Shown: positions 17,700 through 26,665 of the stretch, one piece after another
How the letters are laid out: every line of letters begins with the position of its first letter
Position numbering within the stretch: position 1 is the stretch's first letter
NCBI RefSeq assembly: GCF_028330965.1
Contig: NZ_JAQMUB010000089.1
Span: 45,389 to 109,388, forward strand
Source: Oscillatoria sp. CS-180
GTDB lineage: Bacteria; Cyanobacteriota; Cyanobacteriia; Phormidesmidales; Phormidesmidaceae
Reading direction: 5' to 3'
Length of the DNA stretch: 64,000 nt
The notes under the pieces: model-generated
The model's input: only the letters and a program-made list of their open reading frames with translations
What the model was told of the DNA's origin: nothing
Databases searched by the model: none
Made by a program: the position numbers and the translations under genes

Positions 17700-18536
17700 A
17701 TGCGACTTTACGTAATCTCTGCGCTGGTGATAGCCTTCCTTGCTATCTTATTCGCGCTACAGAACACAAATCTGGTCACAATTCAACTTTTCATTTGGAG
17801 TTATCGTCAATCTTTGGCGCTTGTTCTGCTAGGAACTTTAGCCATTGGCGTCGTTATCGGTCTATTGGTTTCCGTACCTGCGGTCATTCGCCGCAACCTC
17901 AAGGCTGCCCGCATGCAAAAGCAAGCAGACAGTCTAACTGAGCTTGTCCAAACGAAAGACCAGGCGATTACAGCAGAGTCCCAGAAAATGAGTGCTGTCA
18001 AACAAAGTTATGAAGAGCTGCTAAAGTCTCTGGGCGTAATTGAACCGACAACAGGTCTGATTCGCCAAGATTTGATTGGAAAGGCGATCGCAACTCAGCT
18101 GGACCACTTTAAACGTCAAGAGAACCTGGCTCAACTGCCCTCACTCAGTGTTTTGATTTTCAAGGCACTTCCCGTTCTAGAGGATGGCTATCCTCTGAAG
18201 AAAACCTTTGCTGCCGTTGCGGCACGGCTTCAGCAGCAGGCTTCCACCAAGACGTGGCTCTACAGTGATGGTCGGGGACTATTCACAGCAACCATATCGG
18301 GACTGGATCTTAAAACTGCTACCAGTTACGCTGAAGAGCTTCAGGCGGCTATTTTGGAAAATCCGCCTACTTTACCAACGGGAGAAGCGCAAGAATTGGA
18401 CGTTAGCGTTGGTGGGGCGATCGCGGATACGCTGACAACTATCGACGGTAACCATCTCCTAGAAACTGCTGAACATGCTTTGGACCAAGCATTGCAGCGG
18501 GGTCGCAATCGAGTCAGAATTCTGCAAGTTTCATAA
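17700..18536 (+). CDS. LapA-domain membrane protein with degenerate GGDEF-like C-terminus
   Basis: A 278-residue protein. The first 65 residues form two membrane helices of the LapA (DUF1049) type, including FALQNTNLVTIQLFIW. A coiled-coil linker follows (about 65-115). The C-terminal 150 residues have the layout of a diguanylate cyclase domain: LIRQDLIGKAIATQLDHFKR early, a YSDGRGLFTATISG stretch where RYGGDEF would lie, and ELDVSVGGAIADTL then HALDQALQRGRNRVRI at the end, as in GGDEF tails. The catalytic GGDEF residues are absent, so it would be catalytically inactive and possibly a sensor or scaffold. The recR gene follows. Confidence 0.7.
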   Translation: MRLYVISALVIAFLAILFALQNTNLVTIQLFIWSYRQSLALVLLGTLAIGVVIGLLVSVPAVIRRNLKAARMQKQADSLTELVQTKDQAITAESQKMSAVKQSYEELLKSLGVIEPTTGLIRQDLIGKAIATQLDHFKRQENLAQLPSLSVLIFKALPVLEDGYPLKKTFAAVAARLQQQASTKTWLYSDGRGLFTATISGLDLKTATSYAEELQAAILENPPTLPTGEAQELDVSVGGAIADTLTTIDGNHLLETAEHALDQALQRGRNRVRILQVS

Positions 18537-18619
18537 AATAGAAGTACTCAAGTAGGACATACTCAAAACGTTGTTGCTAAACGCAACTCTTTTGCCCCCG
18601 CTTGTTGATCTACTCAGTC

Positions 18620-18623
18620 GAGG
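18620..18623 (+). promoter_or_regulatory. Ribosome-binding site that fixes the ATT start of recR
   Basis: GAGG, 9 bases ahead of the ATT codon at 18633. This spacing is ideal for initiation there and wrong for the TTG at 18723. Confidence 0.5.
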
Positions 18624-18632
18624 ATTAACGCT

Positions 18633-19226
18633 ATTTACGCCCGTCCTTTAGCCCAACTCATCGAAGAACTCCAGAAACTTCCAGGCGTCGGTCCCAAAAC
18701 GGCCCAACGTTTAGCCCTACATTTGCTGAAGCGTCCTGAGCGAGAAGTTCAAGCCTTGGCTCAGGCTTTGGTAGACGCGAAATCGCAGATGGGATTTTGT
18801 TCTATTTGTTTTCACCTGTCGTCGGAACCAGTCTGCGACATTTGCAAGTCAACTAGCCGTGACTTACAAACACTCTGTGTTGTGGCTGATTCACGAGACG
18901 TTATCGCGCTGGAAAAAACTCGCGAATATAAAGGCCGCTACCACGTTCTGGGTGGTTTGATTTCCCCTATGGAGGGCATCGGACCTGAGCAGCTTAATAT
19001 TGGTCCGTTAGTTCATCGGGTCAACAAAGAAAACATTCAAGAAGCGATTATTGCGATTAGCCCTAGTATTGAAGGCGATACGACAACCCTTTACATCGGG
19101 CAGCTTTTAAAGCCCTTTACCAAAGTAACCCGCATTGCTTTTGGTCTGCCGATGGGCGGCGACCTCGAATATGCTGACGAAGTTACCCTAGCCCGGGCAT
19201 TAGAAGGACGGCGTTTATTGGAATAG
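18633..19226 (+). CDS. recR: Recombination mediator RecR, apparent ATT start
   Basis: RecR (with RecF/RecO) helps load RecA on gapped DNA. The frame reads [19 protein letters not shown] with the helix-hairpin-helix [15 protein letters not shown], a four-Cys zinc finger ([16 protein letters not shown]) and a TOPRIM domain ([21 protein letters not shown]), ending as other cyanobacterial RecR do, giving 197 residues. The usual N-terminus MYTRPLA aligns with the codon ATT at 18633. No ATG, GTG, TTG or CTG lies between the upstream in-frame stop (18606) and that point. A GAGG site at 18620-18623 sits 9 bases before the ATT. The TTG at 18723 would remove the HhH motif. Confidence 0.85.
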   Translation: MYARPLAQLIEELQKLPGVGPKTAQRLALHLLKRPEREVQALAQALVDAKSQMGFCSICFHLSSEPVCDICKSTSRDLQTLCVVADSRDVIALEKTREYKGRYHVLGGLISPMEGIGPEQLNIGPLVHRVNKENIQEAIIAISPSIEGDTTTLYIGQLLKPFTKVTRIAFGLPMGGDLEYADEVTLARALEGRRLLE

Positions 19227-19321
19227 AACCGTTTCCTGTTTCGCGGCCCCAGAGAGTAAGGCTGAAAGCGTCGGTAGTCAGCCCGTTATAAGTCCATAGG
19301 CAAAAAACACAGCTTCCCAAG

Positions 19322-19861
19322 CTATCTCAGCTTCTGCTTGATGAAGGCCAGAATCTTAGCAAGCTGTCCTTTGAGCTGAGCGACCTCAGCTTCGAGTTTG
19401 GCTACCTTCGCTTGGAGGACTTGAACGTCCTGAGAGGAACCAGCACTGGCAGCAGATGGAGCGGCGGCAGCTGTGGGCCGGGGTTTCCGTGCCTTGGTCA
19501 TCGCGCTTTTGATGGCTTCGATCAGCTCTTTTTGCTCAAACGGTTTCTGAATAAATTCGAAGTATTCAAACGGTTCAGTAATTTTTTCGGTCACCTCTTC
19601 CTTTCGCCCAGACATAAGGACGAGAGGGATGCGCTGTAAATCTGGCTGTGCTTGGACTTCTTGGAAGACCTCCCAGCCACTCATCCGAGGCAGCAAAAAA
19701 TCTAGCATGATGAGGTTGGGTCGCTGCTCACGAATTGCATTGAGTCCCTCTACCCCATCCTTGGCTTCCAGAACTTCGAAATTGCCTTGCGGCAACATGT
19801 CCCGAACGCGCATCCGAATAACGCGACTATCATCAATCACCAGAATTTTGTGCGTTGCCAC
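19322..19861 (-). CDS. CheY-like response regulator with coiled-coil tail
   Basis: A 179-residue protein. Residues 1-125 form a receiver domain: acidic pair in LVIDDSRV, phosphoacceptor Asp in LIMLDFLLPRMSGWEV (about 54), Ser in LVLMSGRKEE, Lys in FIQKPFEQKEL. The C-terminal part is an Ala/Pro linker (ARKPRPTAAAAPSAAS) followed by a heptad coiled coil (VQVLQAKVAKLEAEVAQLKG), probably for dimerisation. No DNA-binding output domain. Receivers of this type are common in cyanobacterial motility and PatA/PixG-like pathways. Its kinase is not obvious nearby. Confidence 0.88.
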   Translation of the reverse strand: MATHKILVIDDSRVIRMRVRDMLPQGNFEVLEAKDGVEGLNAIREQRPNLIMLDFLLPRMSGWEVFQEVQAQPDLQRIPLVLMSGRKEEVTEKITEPFEYFEFIQKPFEQKELIEAIKSAMTKARKPRPTAAAAPSAASAGSSQDVQVLQAKVAKLEAEVAQLKGQLAKILAFIKQKLR

Positions 19862-20453
19862 GACTGACTCCTCTGCGATAAAGATGCAACTGGCTAGAAG
19901 AAACCTCTAACTATACCTAATGGACACGATGGTTTGAATAACGCGATCGCTCTATTTAGGTTAGCAATTGCCAATCGCTGCGAAACTGAATTTAAGGGCG
20001 AAACGATCATACTTGTAAAGCAAATATTAGCGGAGTTTTTAAGAAGCAGTGCCGAGCGCAGTAGATTTTATAGAGGTTTAAAGCAAATCGTTTATCCCTC
20101 TCTTCTACCTATCTCCTCCAGAGGACAGTAGAATAGCAGCGATTCATCATAGTGCCTAATTGTCATTCGCTAAGATGAAAATGCTTGGGAGCATAGCCGT
20201 CGACAGGTCCGTGAGGACAGACGGCGATATGGGCTCAGCATCCAGATACTATTTGATGCACTAGCCTAGATGGCTACAGCTCTATCTACAGAGTGCCCCG
20301 AAAAATATTGCTTTTCTCATCCAGGACGACGTTCTGATATGAGGCGATCCTGAGCGTATCCGACAAACGTCGAGAGCCGGTGACGCGAAGCAGATGGCGG
20401 CATTTGGCGATCGCAAAACCAGATCATGAATTTAAGGTTTGAATTAGCAAGAT
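19862..20453. other. 592-base gap upstream of lipA, holding repeat family 1
   Basis: Divergent gap between the response regulator and lipA. It contains the repeat copy at 20192-20285, listed separately. The short plus-strand ORF at 19934-20131 has no recognisable content. No riboswitch pattern was seen in the last 150 bases ahead of lipA. Confidence 0.5.
20192..20285 (+). repeat. Dispersed repeat family 1, diverged copy
   Basis: Reads CATAGCCGTCGACAGGTCCG at the left end and CTAGCCTAGATGGCTACAGC near the right end, matching the copies at 41133 and 57343 with many substitutions. The centre (about 20230-20262) has lost the AAGCACCC/GGGTGC hairpin. It appears to be an older copy. Confidence 0.65.
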
Positions 20454-21341
20454 ATGACTCAGACAAAGCGCGAACGGGTTCATTTGCCACCCTGGCTGAA
20501 GTCTTCGATGGGTCGTGCCAGCGATTTATCTACCGTCCAACGCATTGTCAAACAGCGGGGAATTCATACTATCTGCGAGGAAGGCCGTTGTCCTAACCGA
20601 GGTGAATGCTACAGCAACAAAACGGCGACCTTCTTACTCATGGGGCCAACTTGTACTCGTGCTTGCGGTTTTTGCCAGGTTGATAAAGGTCATCCTCCCA
20701 TGCCGCTTGATCCTGAAGAACCGAGGAAGGTTGCAGAATCTGTTGCACTGTTGGGTCTCAGGTATGTTGTGCTGACGTCTGTGGCACGAGATGATCTGTC
20801 GGATAAGGGAGCAAGCTGGTTTGTGAAGACGATCGCGGCCATTCGAGATCGCACTCCCAACACTGAAATAGAAGTATTGACACCGGATTTTTGGGGTGGC
20901 GAAGGCGCTGTTGAGCAACAGCACAGTCGAGTTGCTGCCGTGGCTCAGGCCAAGCCTGCCTGCTACAACCACAATGTTGAAACGGTGAAGCGCTTGCAAA
21001 ATCCGGTACGGCGCGGTGGCCGCTATGATCGATCCCTAGCCGTTCTGCGCCACGTCAAAATGATTGATCCCCGCATTGCCACTAAATCTGGCCTGATGTT
21101 GGGCCATGGTGAAAGTGAAGCGGAAATTGTGGAAACGTTAAAGGATCTGCGAGCAGTGGCCTGCGATCGCATCACTTTGGGACAATATATGCAGCCTTCA
21201 TTAGCTCATCTACCTGTTCAGAAATATTGGACCCCTGGAGAGTTTGACCGTTTGGGCGACATTGCAAGATCGTTGGGCTTTTCTCACGTCCGTTCTGGTC
21301 CATTGGTTCGCAGCTCCTATCACGCTGGGGAAGCTCCCTAG
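20454..21341 (+). CDS. lipA: Lipoyl synthase
   Basis: A 295-residue radical-SAM enzyme that inserts two sulfurs into octanoyl groups on lipoyl domains. Both iron-sulfur clusters are visible: the auxiliary set Cys41/Cys46/Cys52 ([12 protein letters not shown]) and the radical-SAM set Cys67/Cys71/Cys74 (CTRACGFC). The C-terminal RSSY motif ([15 protein letters not shown]) supplies the conserved Ser ligand. Length is normal for the family. Many cyanobacteria carry two LipA versions; this is one. It is followed, 68 bases on, by pdxJ in the same direction. Confidence 0.96.
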   Translation: MTQTKRERVHLPPWLKSSMGRASDLSTVQRIVKQRGIHTICEEGRCPNRGECYSNKTATFLLMGPTCTRACGFCQVDKGHPPMPLDPEEPRKVAESVALLGLRYVVLTSVARDDLSDKGASWFVKTIAAIRDRTPNTEIEVLTPDFWGGEGAVEQQHSRVAAVAQAKPACYNHNVETVKRLQNPVRRGGRYDRSLAVLRHVKMIDPRIATKSGLMLGHGESEAEIVETLKDLRAVACDRITLGQYMQPSLAHLPVQKYWTPGEFDRLGDIARSLGFSHVRSGPLVRSSYHAGEAP

Positions 21342-21409
21342 CTAGCACTGTCTTGCTCTGCCCACAAGTCCTCATCGTCATCGAATCGTATTTCTATAGG
21401 AGAGTTGTT

Positions 21410-22132
21410 GTGCCAACGTTAGGCGTCAATATTGACCACATCGCGACCATTCGTCAGGCTCGCATGACGGTTGAGCCTGATCCAGTAGCCGCTGCTGTTT
21501 TGGCTGAATTGGCTGGTGCAGATGGCATTACCGTACACCTGAGAGAGGATCGACGTCATATTCAAGAAAGAGATGTTCGTCTGCTTCGTCAAACCGTTCG
21601 TACTCACCTCAACCTAGAGATGGCAGCAACGCCTGAAATGGTGGATATTGCCTTGGACATCAAGCCCGATTATGTCACTTTGGTCCCTGAAAAACGTGAA
21701 GAAATCACGACTGAGGGCGGCTTAGATATTGCAGGACAGTGCGATCGCATTACTCAAGTCGTCGCCACGCTTCAGGGTGCAGGAATTCCGGTCAGCCTTT
21801 TCATTGATGCAGAACTCGATCAAATCGAAGCTTCTCAAAAAACGACTGCAAAATTTGTAGAGCTGCACACAGGACGGTATGCCGAAGCGCACGGTGAGGC
21901 CGAACAAACCGAAGAGCTGAACTATTTAAAGGAGGGCACCAAGCAGGCTATTTCAATGGGCTTACGAGTCAATGCCGGTCATGGCCTCACTTACACTAAT
22001 ACTTATCCGGTTGCTTGTATTGAGGGTATGGAAGAGTTGAACATCGGACATACCATCGTCAGTCGTGCAGCCTTAGTAGGCATGGAACGAGCGGTCCGCG
22101 AGATGAAGCAAGTCTTGAGAGGAGCATTTTAG
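21410..22132 (+). CDS. pdxJ: Pyridoxine 5'-phosphate synthase
   Basis: PdxJ condenses 3-amino-2-oxopropyl phosphate with 1-deoxyxylulose 5-phosphate to make pyridoxine phosphate in the DXP-dependent vitamin B6 pathway. GTG 21410 is chosen because it is preceded by AGGAG at 21399-21403 and gives the standard N-terminus [18 protein letters not shown]. The 240 residues contain the phosphate-binding and catalytic stretches [36 protein letters not shown] and [10 protein letters not shown]. The upstream open frame (to 21353) is not coding by this logic. Same strand as lipA and ycf54. Confidence 0.96.
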   Translation: MPTLGVNIDHIATIRQARMTVEPDPVAAAVLAELAGADGITVHLREDRRHIQERDVRLLRQTVRTHLNLEMAATPEMVDIALDIKPDYVTLVPEKREEITTEGGLDIAGQCDRITQVVATLQGAGIPVSLFIDAELDQIEASQKTTAKFVELHTGRYAEAHGEAEQTEELNYLKEGTKQAISMGLRVNAGHGLTYTNTYPVACIEGMEELNIGHTIVSRAALVGMERAVREMKQVLRGAF

Positions 22133-22252
22133 TGACAAAGAGGCAAATTAAACACTTCGTATCAATTTTCGACGGCTGCTCACTCAGAGACGATTCTCTG
22201 TGGGAACATTTTGAGTGTTCACCCCTCACACCGGTTTTTCCAAGACGATTCA

Positions 22253-22585
22253 ATGCAAACCTACTACTATCTACTTGCCAGCCAAAAGTTCTTGCTTGAG
22301 GAGGAGCCTCTTGAAGAAGTTTTGCGCGAACGGCAGCGCCATTATCAGTCCCAGGAAAAAGCGATCGACTTTTGGTTGATTAAGCAGCCTGCTTTCTTAG
22401 AAAGCGATGGATTTGGAGACCTTAAAAGACGGTGTCCACAGCCAGCGGCAGCCGTCATCTCGACCGACAAAACGCTGATTACCTGGCTCAAGCTCCGTAT
22501 GGAATATGTCATTACGGGTGAGTTTCAGGGACCAACCGCGACCTTGCCTGACCCTTTAGCTTCCCTAGAAACAGTGCATTCGTAG
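22253..22585 (+). CDS. ycf54: Ycf54 / MgPME-cyclase complex protein
   Basis: A 110-residue protein from ATG 22253 (MQTYYYLLASQKFLLEEEPLEEVL split), without the 14-residue extension open to 22211. Ycf54 (DUF2488) is a small partner of the oxygen-dependent magnesium-protoporphyrin IX monomethyl ester cyclase (AcsF) needed for protochlorophyllide synthesis. Conserved features visible are RERQRHYQSQEKAIDFWLI, an AFLESDGF stretch and a C-terminal LKLRMEYVITGEF. Length and sequence agree with other cyanobacterial Ycf54. It lies between pdxJ and murG on the same strand. Confidence 0.93.
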   Translation: MQTYYYLLASQKFLLEEEPLEEVLRERQRHYQSQEKAIDFWLIKQPAFLESDGFGDLKRRCPQPAAAVISTDKTLITWLKLRMEYVITGEFQGPTATLPDPLASLETVHS

Positions 22586-22633
22586 GGTACCGTTGACCGA
22601 TCCAGACATTGATCACCGACAGAGAGTACAGCT

Positions 22634-23704
22634 GTGTCAGAGACTGCTAAAAAACTTCTCATTGCGGCTAGTGGTACCGGAGGCCATCTTTTTCCTGCGA
22701 TCGCCACAGCCGAACAGCTATCGGCTTATACAATTGAGTGGCTGGGCGTTCCTGATCGCCTAGAAACCGAGTTGGTGCCCAGTCAATATCCCTTACACAC
22801 CGTCAAAATGGGCGGCTTTCAAGGGCGATTAGGTTTAGGATCTGTGCGCCTGTTAGGACAGGTTCTAAAAGCTACGCTTCAGGTCCGGCGGCTATTGAAA
22901 CAGGAGCAGTTTGATGGTGTATTCACCACTGGCGGCTACATCGCAGCTCCGGCAATCTTAGCGGCGCGGTCATTAGGATTACCAACGATCCTGCACGAAT
23001 CCAACGCTCTACCCGGAAAAGTTACCCGCTGGCTCAGTCCTTGGTGTTCTCAAGTCGCGCTGGGGTTTGAGGCCGCAACGAGCCATCTCCCCAAAGCCGC
23101 GAGCGAAGTTGTGGGAACTCCGGTGCGATCGCAATTCGTACAGCACTCCACCCTTCCCGAAGACATTGATATTCCAGAGGATGCCGTTGTCGTTGTGGTG
23201 ATTGGCGGTAGTCAAGGAGCCGTTTCACTCAATCGGCTGGTGCGAGGCGCTGCTCCTCTCTGGTGTGGAACAGGGGCTTGGGTTGTACATCAGACTGGAA
23301 AGAATGATCCAGAGGTCAATCGATTGAGTCATCCTCAATACATTCATCGCCCGTTTTTTAAGTCGATGGCAGGTCTCTTTCGCCGAGCTGATATCGTGAT
23401 TAGCCGGGCCGGGGCGGGGACACTCACGGAATTAGCTTTCACCCACACTCCCTCTTTATTGATTCCTTATCCCTTTGCCGCTGAGGATCACCAGGCTTAC
23501 AATGCCGCTGCTTTTGCTGCGGCTAATGCTGCGCTCGTCTGCCGTCAAGACGATTTAACGCCCAAGGCTCTTGGAGAAGCCGTCTTGAAGCTCATTAACG
23601 ATCCTGAGCGACGCCAGCAAATGTCTAAGGCTGCTGCTTCCTTAGCAATTCCCGATAGCGCCGAGCAGCTAGCCGAGTTAGTCACCCAGGCCATGGAGGG
23701 TTAA
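22634..23704 (+). CDS. murG: UDP-N-acetylglucosamine transferase MurG
   Basis: A 356-residue peripheral inner-membrane glycosyltransferase that adds GlcNAc to lipid I, giving lipid II for peptidoglycan. The N-terminal glycine-rich loop (ASGTGGHLFPAIATA) and the second GGSQGA loop (VIGGSQGAVSLN) are both present, as is HESNALPGK (lipid-side face) and RAGAGTLTELAF plus PYPFAAEDHQAYNA (UDP-GlcNAc binding). GTG start at 22634. It follows ycf54 by 48 bases. No other dcw-cluster genes adjoin, as is usual in cyanobacteria. Confidence 0.96.
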   Translation: MSETAKKLLIAASGTGGHLFPAIATAEQLSAYTIEWLGVPDRLETELVPSQYPLHTVKMGGFQGRLGLGSVRLLGQVLKATLQVRRLLKQEQFDGVFTTGGYIAAPAILAARSLGLPTILHESNALPGKVTRWLSPWCSQVALGFEAATSHLPKAASEVVGTPVRSQFVQHSTLPEDIDIPEDAVVVVVIGGSQGAVSLNRLVRGAAPLWCGTGAWVVHQTGKNDPEVNRLSHPQYIHRPFFKSMAGLFRRADIVISRAGAGTLTELAFTHTPSLLIPYPFAAEDHQAYNAAAFAAANAALVCRQDDLTPKALGEAVLKLINDPERRQQMSKAAASLAIPDSAEQLAELVTQAMEG

Positions 23705-24026
23705 CTAGCCCATTTCTTTGTGCAGGGAAATATTTTTGATCTAGCTATAGTCAAAATTCTAGGGTTGGTATAGAAAAACTAAAAGAACGTGCTCTGCTGG
23801 CAGATTGCCGATGTTTGGGTGAATTGATCTCCTAACAACGGCATTACGAACCCCTTTGAGTTTGTGGGAACTCTAGGTTATTGGCTATATGATGTAGACT
23901 GGATTAGGTTTCGGTGGCTGAGTGCTCGCTGGTTTTTTTGGGATTCCGTTCTCTAGCTTCTGGTTCGAAAGCTTACCCCCCGTATTCCGATCTCGACTTG
24001 TCTATTATTTGTTTGTGAGGTAAGCC
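23705..24026 (+). promoter_or_regulatory. 322-base leader region of the RRM protein gene
   Basis: No ORF lies here. Cyanobacterial Rbp genes commonly have long cold-responsive leaders, and the T-rich run GGTTTTTTTGGG at about 23931-23942 is a possible attenuator or end of an upstream transcript. Function is inferred only from family habit. Confidence 0.35.
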
Positions 24027-24350
24027 ATGACCGTTTATGTAGGAAATCTTTCCTACCAAGCTACCGAGGACGATCTCCAAGAGGTTTTCAAAGAGTACGG
24101 TAGCGTCAAAAGAATCCAAGTACCCACAGACCGCGAAACTGGTCGTATGAGAGGTTTTGCATTTGTGGAGATGGATAAGGAAGAAGAGGAAGATGCAGCC
24201 ATTGAGGATCTCGATGGCGCTGAGTGGATGGGACGCACGCTCAAAGTCAATAAGGCTCGGCCTCGCACAGAACGCAGACCTTCTGGCAACCGTGGCGGTG
24301 GCGGCGGTGGCTGGGGTGGCGGCGGCGGTGGTCGCGATCGCGGCTATTAA
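24027..24350 (+). CDS. RRM-type RNA-binding protein, glycine-rich tail
   Basis: A 107-residue protein with one RNA-recognition motif: RNP2 VYVGNL (residues 3-8) and RNP1 RGFAFVEM (42-49), both with the aromatic residues that stack on RNA. Residues 89-107 are a Gly-rich tail (GGGGGGWGGGGGGRDRGY). This is the cyanobacterial Rbp family, which binds single-stranded RNA, is often cold-induced, and in some species helps localise mRNA to thylakoids. rpsU follows on the same strand, the arrangement known from Anabaena. A strong terminator-like hairpin lies between them. Confidence 0.95.
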   Translation: MTVYVGNLSYQATEDDLQEVFKEYGSVKRIQVPTDRETGRMRGFAFVEMDKEEEEDAAIEDLDGAEWMGRTLKVNKARPRTERRPSGNRGGGGGGWGGGGGGRDRGY

Positions 24351-24387
24351 GCCTATTCCAAGTTAGAACACTGAGATTCCCAAACCT

Positions 24388-24430
24388 GCTGAGGACAGGG
24401 GATTTTGACCCTCTGTCCTCAGCGTTTTTA
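24388..24430 (+). terminator. Rho-independent terminator / attenuator between rbp and rpsU
   Basis: GCTGAGGACAG (24388-24398) pairs perfectly with CTGTCCTCAGC (24413-24423), with inner GGG/CCC pairing and a short A/T loop, followed by GTTTTTA. It can end the rbp transcript or make rpsU expression depend on read-through. Confidence 0.8.
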
Positions 24431-24458
24431 AACCCTTGAATAATTAGGAGGCAACTGA

Positions 24459-24650
24459 ATGGCCCAAGTGGTACTCGGAGAGCATGAACACTTAGAATCC
24501 GCACTGCGGCGGTTTAAGCGAAAAGTTTCTAGTGCTGGAATTTTCGCTGATATGAAGAAAAAACGTCACTTCGAAACACCCGCTGAGAAGCGTAAGCGCA
24601 AAGAAGTCGCTAGACGCCGTCAGAGAAGACGTTTTCGTCGTCAGAGCTAA
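24459..24650 (+). CDS. rpsU: 30S ribosomal protein bS21
   Basis: A 63-residue, strongly basic protein with the bS21 pattern: [17 protein letters not shown] near the N-terminus and a helix ending [16 protein letters not shown]. It binds the 30S platform near the 16S rRNA anti-Shine-Dalgarno region. A GGAGG ribosome-binding site lies at about 24448-24452. It is second after the RRM gene, separated by the hairpin at 24388. Confidence 0.96.
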   Translation: MAQVVLGEHEHLESALRRFKRKVSSAGIFADMKKKRHFETPAEKRKRKEVARRRQRRRFRRQS

Positions 24651-25025
24651 TCCCATCAGCACCGGGAGCAATAGGAGCGGTAGGCAGTCCGTGTTTCAAC
24701 TTTGCGAAAAGCTCGCTCTTCGTTGCGAGACTTTCTTCCAACTGCTTCCTGATTGCTTGAACTGACATCTACGCAGCGAAAAGCTAAGTTCTTGATACTG
24801 GCATGAGATTGAGGCGCTTCCAGGATGGATCGTTAATTTCTTGTTTATTTGTGCTTTGCCGGCCTGATGAAGAGGCTTTTACTTAGAGAAACTGTTTAAT
24901 CGAGAGAAGAATTGGTTATCTAGCGCTCTCACCAGATAGTTAGGGACCGTTTCGCACTAAAGTGCATCTCTATCTCAGTTAAAAGTTCGTCTTTGTCCCT
25001 TGAATAGCAAACTGTTGTTATTGAG
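24651..25025. other. Gap between rpsU and sasA, nothing recognised
   Basis: Convergent gap of about 375 bases before the sasA terminator hairpin. Several short A/T-rich stretches and a GCGAAAAGCTCGC hairpin-like segment (about 24706) are visible, but no ORF of note, RNA gene or repeat is recognised. Confidence 0.5.
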
Positions 25026-25060
25026 AAAAGAGGGCGATTTTGTGCTGATTGTCCTCTTTT
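25026..25060 (-). terminator. Terminator of sasA (usable from both sides)
   Basis: AAAAGAGG (25026-25033) pairs with CCTCTTTT (25053-25060). On the minus strand the stem begins at the sasA stop codon and ends in CCTCTTTTCTC, the form of an intrinsic terminator. The symmetrical A/T flanks could also stop plus-strand transcripts from rpsU. Confidence 0.65.
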
Positions 25061-26241
25061 TATGACCGGAAAACTGGCAGCGTAAAGTAGAACTGGCTAC
25101 CTTCACCGAGATCAGACTCTGCCCAAATCTGACCATAATGAGCACGGACAATTCGACGGCATAGGGCTAATCCCAACCCATAGCCGTCCTTGCTTTCATC
25201 CCGCTGCAAGCGAAAGCTATCCTCAAAGATGGCTTCACACTTTTCTGGTGGAACACCAGGCCCTGTGTCCTGCACGCAAATCTGAATTTTTTGAGTCGTT
25301 CGATGCAGGGCCGAAACATGAATTTGCCCTCCCTTCGGCGTGTATTTGATAGCGTTGTCCAGCAAATTAAATAGGACACGCTGAATCTGGCCTGAATCGA
25401 CATACACATGCGGCAAATCTTGAGGGATATCGATGTTAATCTGCTGCGATCGCGCCTCAAATCGATTCTGCATAGAGGCCAATGCTTCAGCAAAAAGTGC
25501 ATTAAATGAGATTTCCTGCGGTTGAATTTGGAGATCAGCACCTGCTCCTTTAGCGGTTTGCAAAATATCTGAAATCATGCGATCCATAGCGCGAATCTGC
25601 TTTTTCGCATGGCGTAACAGCTGCGGCGTGAGTTCTGGTGACAGAGACATACTGCGCCCAGTCGACTTTTGTCCATAGCCCAGTTCTAAGGTTTCTACAG
25701 CGATCGAAGCTGCTGTCAAGGGGTTACGCAAATCGTGAGCCAGCATTGCGACAATACGATTCTTGAACTGTAGCTGCGCTTCTAGGTCTTCTTTCTCTTG
25801 ATTGAGGCGAAAAATTTCATCTGAAAGCTTCATGACCTCTACAGAATGGATCAGTTCATTAGGCTCTTTTTGCTTGCCATTTCTAGACTTTTCTAGATGA
25901 AACTGCTCATTAATGGTCTTGAGCGACGTATTCGATTCCTGCTGCCACTGAGACCATCTTTGTTCGAGCTGCGTCAGGATATTGCTGCCCGAAATCACGT
26001 GTTGCTCGCCCGGAGAAAATTTAACGAGAGCTGGCGTTGCAATCAATCGAAAGTGCTCCACTAAGTATGGCTGTTCACTGACATCAACAACATCTAGCAG
26101 GAAAGCCTGGTCAGTCTCTAACTGCTTGAGATAAGACCTGACTTGCTTGACGTACTCTCCAGAGCTTGGACGTTTGTCAATAAAAAGCAGAAGCTTAATG
26201 GGAACCCGATCTGTTTCAGATGTGTTAGTGAGATCTTCCAT
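25060..26241 (-). CDS. sasA: Circadian histidine kinase SasA
   Basis: A 393-residue kinase. Residues about 15-100 form a KaiB-like thioredoxin-fold sensor (LLLFIDKRPSSGEYVKQV, ATPALVKFSPGEQHVISG), which binds KaiC and competes with KaiB. A linker and coiled coil follow, then HisKA with the phosphoacceptor His169 (MLAHDLRNPLTAASIAVETL) and the ATPase domain with N-box DNAIKYTPKGG, G1 QDTGPGVPPEKC and G2 GYGLGLALC. SasA passes clock timing from KaiC to the response regulator RpaA. Neither kai genes nor rpaA are in this window. The gene is alone on the minus strand with its own terminator. Confidence 0.95.
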   Translation of the reverse strand: MEDLTNTSETDRVPIKLLLFIDKRPSSGEYVKQVRSYLKQLETDQAFLLDVVDVSEQPYLVEHFRLIATPALVKFSPGEQHVISGSNILTQLEQRWSQWQQESNTSLKTINEQFHLEKSRNGKQKEPNELIHSVEVMKLSDEIFRLNQEKEDLEAQLQFKNRIVAMLAHDLRNPLTAASIAVETLELGYGQKSTGRSMSLSPELTPQLLRHAKKQIRAMDRMISDILQTAKGAGADLQIQPQEISFNALFAEALASMQNRFEARSQQINIDIPQDLPHVYVDSGQIQRVLFNLLDNAIKYTPKGGQIHVSALHRTTQKIQICVQDTGPGVPPEKCEAIFEDSFRLQRDESKDGYGLGLALCRRIVRAHYGQIWAESDLGEGSQFYFTLPVFRS

Positions 26242-26665
26242 CTCGCTTTCTCAGGCCAACTTTTAGGGCATCATACTCTATAGCCTAACGTGGAAATGCC
26301 AACAACTTTGTCCTTTGGAAATTTTTATAAGGCGAGAGGCTGAAAGGCAAAACCGTTTCTAGTTTTCCCACATCATTTAAACAGGTTCGCGTCATTCACT
26401 GTGCAGGCCTCTTCATGCCTTTAACTTTGCTAGCGCTCTATTTTGTCCCTGCGGCTTATCTGTTCCTCAAGCGGCGCAAGTCAACACCCCGGCGTCAGTT
26501 GCCAATTCACAGATTCTGCACTCCTTTAGTGAGGGGTCCTATCGTCAAAGGCTGAAAGAAGCATGAATCTTTCGCGATCGCAATTTGCCAACAAGATGTA
26601 CGTAGGGTACCTAGACTTGGGTTAAGTGCCTTAAAATGGCTTGCAGTGAGACGCTTGCATGATGC
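26242..26665. other. 424-base gap with one small membrane-type ORF
   Basis: Divergent gap between sasA and the DUF3119 gene. It holds a 46-codon ORF at 26415-26555, listed separately. The remainder should contain both promoters. Confidence 0.5.
26415..26555 (+). CDS. Possible 46-residue small membrane protein
   Basis: ATG to TGA encodes one hydrophobic segment (LTLLALYFVPAAYLFL) followed by KRRKSTPRRQ, the inside-positive pattern of a single-span protein. It does not match any small photosystem or NDH subunit I can recall. No clear ribosome-binding site. It could be a chance ORF. Confidence 0.25.
   Translation: MPLTLLALYFVPAAYLFLKRRKSTPRRQLPIHRFCTPLVRGPIVKG

Noticed and set aside
18723..19226. 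TTG start giving a 167-residue RecR
   Set aside because: It drops the conserved N-terminal helix-hairpin-helix, which is intact in the same frame upstream.
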